Below, piece by piece: positions 17,901-23,900 of a stretch of DNA of 33,361 nucleotides. Position 1 is the first letter of the stretch. The number at the start of each line of letters is the position of its first letter. The notes under the pieces were generated by a model. That model worked only from the letters and a program-made list of their open reading frames with translations. It made no database searches and had not been told where the DNA came from. Source of the stretch: a virus; IMG/VR virus record IMGVR_UViG_3300048024_000708, positions 1-33,361 of that record; one strand, written 5' to 3'. Both the position numbers and the translations under genes were made by a program.

Positions 17901-20900
17901 TAAAATCAAAAATTTAAATTTCACCAGAAAATTTGATTTAAGTTATTTTTTCTACAACTCAGAATTTTTAAGATTTATAGAACTACCTGACGCTACCCCG
18001 ATTAAACCTAGTGAAAGTTTAGCTTATAGCATTACTAATATGTTTAGTAATTGTTATTTTTTAGAAAATTTAGGACTAAAAACACTAGAAGGAAAGTATG
18101 CTCAATTTGAAAACCATAAATCATTCATAGATGGGTTCTCATTTTTCAATCTTGATTATTGCGTAAATGGATCAGCTGCATTTAGTAACTGTAAATCAAT
18201 TACAAACATATCAATACCTCGATTTACTAATATATTAGATTTAAGTAATTTTGCTTATGGATGTCTGGGCGTTTCGAAGATTGAAGGTTTCGCCACTCAC
18301 TCAGAAAATAATCCTAAAATTGTATATTTATCCAAAAAAGCAGACGGAGAGTTTGACGGCATGACTGAATCTGAAGAAGTTGATTGGCTTATTGAAAATA
18401 ATCTTCATTTGCAAACTTGCAATACTAAAAACTTACTTAGCTTAAAATACGCCTTTTATAATTGTGGTCAAATTCAAAAATTAGTTTTTACAGGTTTATC
18501 TACGAATAAAGTCAAGGACTTTTCATATACATTTGGCAATTGTGAAAAATTAAGGGAAATTAGAATAGGCTTAGAATACCACACCAACAATTATAGAAAT
18601 GAAATTATAGCTACGGATCGATACAACATACAACAGTACTGGGAAAATAAAGCTGAAGTGCCCGCAGAATCTATTAACTTTGTCGGCTCTTTTGGCTCTA
18701 GTAAAGGTAATGTTAAAATAAATGGCAAAGGAGATGTCTATGCAGAGTCGATTGGAGGATCAGAAGTTAAGGTTTTTCAATACAATGAATCATTAAATCA
18801 ATGGGATCAAAAAGGAGAAACAATCAGCCCTCCGTCAAATTCTTATAATAAATTTGGTCATGCTATTGAAATTGATGAAAGTGGAGATAGAATTATTATA
18901 TCAGATTTTCCAGAACCTAGCTCAGCAGGCGCAGGTTATGCGCAAATATTCGAATGGAGCGGCGGTTCCTGGGGTCAGTTAGGCGACACTATAGTATCTG
19001 AAGAAAGTTTAAATGATACTTTCGGAGCAGATGTATCGATAAGTAAAGATGGTAATATAGTTGCAATATCCACAGAGGGAGATCCATTAACTCGAAACGC
19101 ATCGCACCAAGTCGAATTTCAAGTGCTAACATTCACCAATCAACCAGGCGGATTTTTAACTATATATTTATCCGAGACATATTCTTCATACACAACCTTT
19201 GTTATTGAATTTTCTGCGCCCGAAACAGATCCAACAATAACGCAAAATGACACTACCTTAACTTTAAACTTCCCATATAATAACTATGGCGTCTACTACC
19301 CTTACATAATCGATATAATAAACTGGCTCAACCTTCAGCCAGGCATTAGCGCAGAAGCATCCAGCACCGTAAACTTAAATAACTCAGGATTAGAGCAAAG
19401 TGAATCAGGGCAGACAGCCTACATTTCGCCCATCACCCTTGCTAAAGGCACAAAAATCTTTTCTCTCGAAGATTCAAACTGGGTGCAGTTAGGTGAAACT
19501 ATATCCGCTGGGCAATCAATAAATTTAAATCATAATGGTAGTATTATATCAATAGGAGATCCAGAATATAATACAGATACAGCTAATAATGTTGGCAGAG
19601 TTGAGGTGTTTGAATTTAATTCAGGAGCTTGGATTAAATTAGGTTCAACAATAGTAGGCCCTGACACTAGTCCTATATTAACAAAAACAGTTGCTAATAT
19701 TGCTACAACTGACGGCGGAGCTTACGCAGATCCAGCGAGAGTCATTGAATTAGACTTAACAGAAGAATATTTAAATGTAGAAAATTTTTCTTTGAATTTT
19801 TATCAAAATGCAAGTGAGGCAGTCTTAAGTAACGGAGGATTAGATTTAGCAATCAATTTAGATTTTTCTGCGGCAGATGTTAATGAAGACTTTTTCTTTA
19901 CAATACCTGTTCAAAGAAGAGAGAGCGGCCCACAATGGTGGGGACCAAATTATGTCTATCAGCGTGGAGGTGCCATTACAGTTTCTGGGGCTGGACTGAA
20001 CGTAAACACCACTTTCACATTAACATTTACTGCAGCTGGAACCCCAGCAACCTTCGATCATGATATTGACAATAATACAGTAACCCTAACATACCCAAGG
20101 TTTTCATCTAATCAGACTTTTAGAGTCTGGACTACAGGTGGAGGTTCAACGTATTTAAGCATGGGCACAGATCCCTCTGTGATAAGTTTGGTTAATTTTA
20201 TAAATAATCAGAGTGGATTTAGCGCGACAACTACAGCAGCGACATCGTTTGAAAACCGATCTCCTCCTGGAACATTGCAAGGAACATACAATTCTACTTA
20301 TTCTGGAGAAGGTCAAGGCCCCTATGTTGAACAATTTGTAAATTGGATCAATAATTCAGTTGAAAATATCTCTGCCAGAATTACAGTTCCTTATGATAGT
20401 GAAACAAACTCAGGTATTGAACTAGATCAGTTTTTAAGACCTCAAGACAGATCTGATATTGTAAAATCTTACACAGATGCAGACGATAATAGGTTTGGGT
20501 ACAATGACATAAATTTTAATGGTAACAGGGTTATTGTCGGCGCTACTCATAGCAATACAGAGGTTGGAGAAGACTCTGGCTTAGTTAAAATTTTTGATTA
20601 CAACGGCACTGAATGGACTCAAGTAGGCACCACCATAAATGGGCACGAGTCATTAGCTAAAGAAGGTTTAGTTTCTATCAACAAGGTCGGAAACATAATA
20701 ATTACTGGAGGAATAAATAAAAGAAACTTTAGAATTTTTAAAGAAATTAATAGTGAATGGGTCGAGCAACATTCAGAATCTCACATAATTTCTTCCACAA
20801 AAGAAGTTTCGGTAGATATGGATTACTCAGGAGACAACACAATATCAATACAGTCATCTGATGCAGTAGTTCGAACTAGAAAAGAAAGAGAAATACAAAT

Positions 20901-23900
20901 TTACAATGTTAATGGCTTCTTTGATACTAGAGAATGTAGAGATTTTAGTTCAATGTTCCAAAGTTGCCTGATGTTAAATCATTTTGGCGGCAAGCTCGTC
21001 TACAACTCTACAGCTTCATCACCAGATGATGTTTTTGGCATAATTGAAGATAAAATATTTGATTCTCTGGCATTCAATTATAAAAGCGCAGTTCGTATGG
21101 ATAGAATGTTTTTCAATGTTTTTAAAGATTTTGTATCTGATTTTGTAGACGCACTTGAATCTTTGAAAAGAAGTTTCGCAATATATGGAAGTCGAACATA
21201 CTATATAGAAAATACCGAAATGTTTCCCATTGAAACAATTCAAGAAATAGAAGAGCTTATTTATATATTCTTTAACCTTAGCGACCCCTCAGATCTGCCC
21301 ATTAAAAATACTGCAACATCTTTATTCTACAGCTCGCTTGGGATTGAAAGTCTAGCTTCAACAAAACGTATTTATTCAGCTATTAATGCTGGTCAAACAA
21401 ATAATATAGTTGGATGGACTGTAGAAGCCGATGCCGATACGATATTAAGTGATGATGAAATTCCATCAACTATTACAGATAATAGTATTAATACTGCGCT
21501 ATCAGTTTATTATGATTCGCTAGCGCCATTTTTCGCAGAAAATGACACATATTCTTTTGTTCCAGAACACAAATCTTTTTTCCTTAATTTTAATGATAGA
21601 GAAATAGATTCTGAAATTAGTTTAGGTGGCATATTTTACAACAGTCAAAATATTGAGAATGTCGTTTTTTTAAAGAATCCAAATTTTAAAAACAAAATCA
21701 ACAACATTTCAAGTTCTTTTTTTGATTGTAGGAGATTAAGAGACTTCATAGATTTAAGGGGCTTCGATTTTAACACTTTACAGACTACAAATAATTTTGC
21801 GAGAAATTGCTACCATATTAAGTATATATTTTTCGATGATACATTTTTGAGTGAAGGTAATACAACATCTGATATTTCATTTATGTTTTATAACTGTTTT
21901 TTACTTCAATCTGTAAATACTGAAAACTGGATAGGCAATAATCTATACACGATGGCTCATGTTTTCGCAAATTGCCACTCTATTGAAGTGATTAATTTTT
22001 CTAAACTAAATCCAGAAAAATGTTTACTTTTCAATAATGCATTTGAAGAATGTAACTCAATTAATGAATTAAACTTAAATAATTTCTCAACTACTTCAGG
22101 AATCAGTTTTAATTATATGTTTCAAAACGTGGGTGCAGCTTATCCTGCATGGGAATTTATTTATGAAGAATACGGCCCTCCAGGTAGTGCTGGTACAGTA
22201 TCAACTGAGCAGCCTGACCTTGATTACGCCGAAGGAGTTAATGCCTACTTACTTAATAATTACGTAAGAGATGAGTCTGGTAATATAATACCCCCAAGTT
22301 CTGCAATCGATTTTCAATTTTACCGAAATCAAGTTTACGGAAATTGGTATTCGCTTTACTATGGAAGTCTTAACAGTTATTATTATGAGAAGGATGGATT
22401 TCTTTACATAGTTTTAGATTTTTTAAGAGATAATTTTTACAGAGAAGCTCAGTTAACGATGCCTACGCAAGAAGAATACACTATGTATATAGATAGAAAA
22501 TGGGATTACTCGGAAGGATTGGATTCCTTAGACTTAACAAGCTTTGATATCTCTAACGCTTACCAAGCAGATAGATCTCCCTACAATACTCGTAGCACAA
22601 GTCATTTGGTAAGTACCAGATACCGCGGACTTTTTGAAGATAAATACTTACCACAGCTATTAGGTAATTCAAGACACTGGAACCCAGATCTTGTGAATGC
22701 TTATTCATACGTTTCGCTATTCCTAAAACATAAAGCTCTTAATAATTATTTTTATTTTGAAAAAATCAATGATTCAGACCACCCATTTGACTACATGGAC
22801 CAAATGTTTCAGGAATATGAAAAAGCTTATGAAATCGATCCAACTCCTTCGTTAGCGTATTCGCTTTCCTCCCCCCTTTATCCTTTTTATACTAATTACA
22901 ACAATGGCCTTTCTGGTGGCATAACTGGCATGTTCAAAGGGTTAACTATTAATACTTTAACCATACCCGAAAATTTTAAAATAAATAATCATTCCAAAAA
23001 ATTCGCTAATGTGGATCTTTCCAGTGGCACTGCATCACTTATGAAAGATATAATGGAGACAAAAAGTTCAAAATTATTTTATAGCGAAAATGAAATTTTA
23101 GATTTTGTTAATAATTCGAACTGGGATCCTACGAATTCTACAACTTCTAATAACCCCCTTTATGGCGACTTTGTTATAGCTTTATCACCATCTTGCAAAG
23201 AACTGTTTTTTAGGATTAGAGTAAATGAATTAAATATTTCCAATGAATTCTTAGAAAGCTTATCGGCAACTAGAGATATATCTGGATTATTTAGCTCAGC
23301 ATGTTGTAGAAACTTTAATGAAAATTGGGCGTTAAAACCTAGTGAGTTTAATCGTTCTTCGTACGTTTCTGGAGGCGCAATAAAAACTAATCTGACCGAT
23401 TTTTCAAAAATCGACACCAGCTCAGCTTTAATTTTTACTTCCGCTTTTGGGGAAGCGATGCTTGAAAACTTAGATTTATCTACATTAAATACAAATAATG
23501 CTTTTGATCTTACATACACATTTGCCCGCTGGGACTTAAGCCTAAACCCCCTAGTTCTTTCAAGCATGGATACATCTAACGTTCGTTCAATGGTTGGAAC
23601 CTTCTCATACATAAAGGATCTTAGCTCGCTAACAACAGTACCTAACTCAGTAGATCTATCTTTTTTAAATTTTAAAAAAGTTGTAAACATTGGTGAAATA
23701 TTTAGAATGACTCATGTTAATATTATAACGATGCCGACTTCTCGTCATTTATTTAAAACCAGTGCTGATACTAATTTATTCAATATATCTTATGCTTTTA
23801 ATGGGGATCAGACCAAATATAGCCCTAATGAAGCTTTTTATTTCAATAATATTAAAGAAATGTTTGATAAAATTAATTTGTTCATACGCAACATATGCCT

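Noticed and set aside
23160-23690. 176-codon open frame antisense to the giant gene
   Set aside because: It is the reverse of well-formed leucine-rich repeats, has no promoter or ribosome-binding site, and resembles no family.
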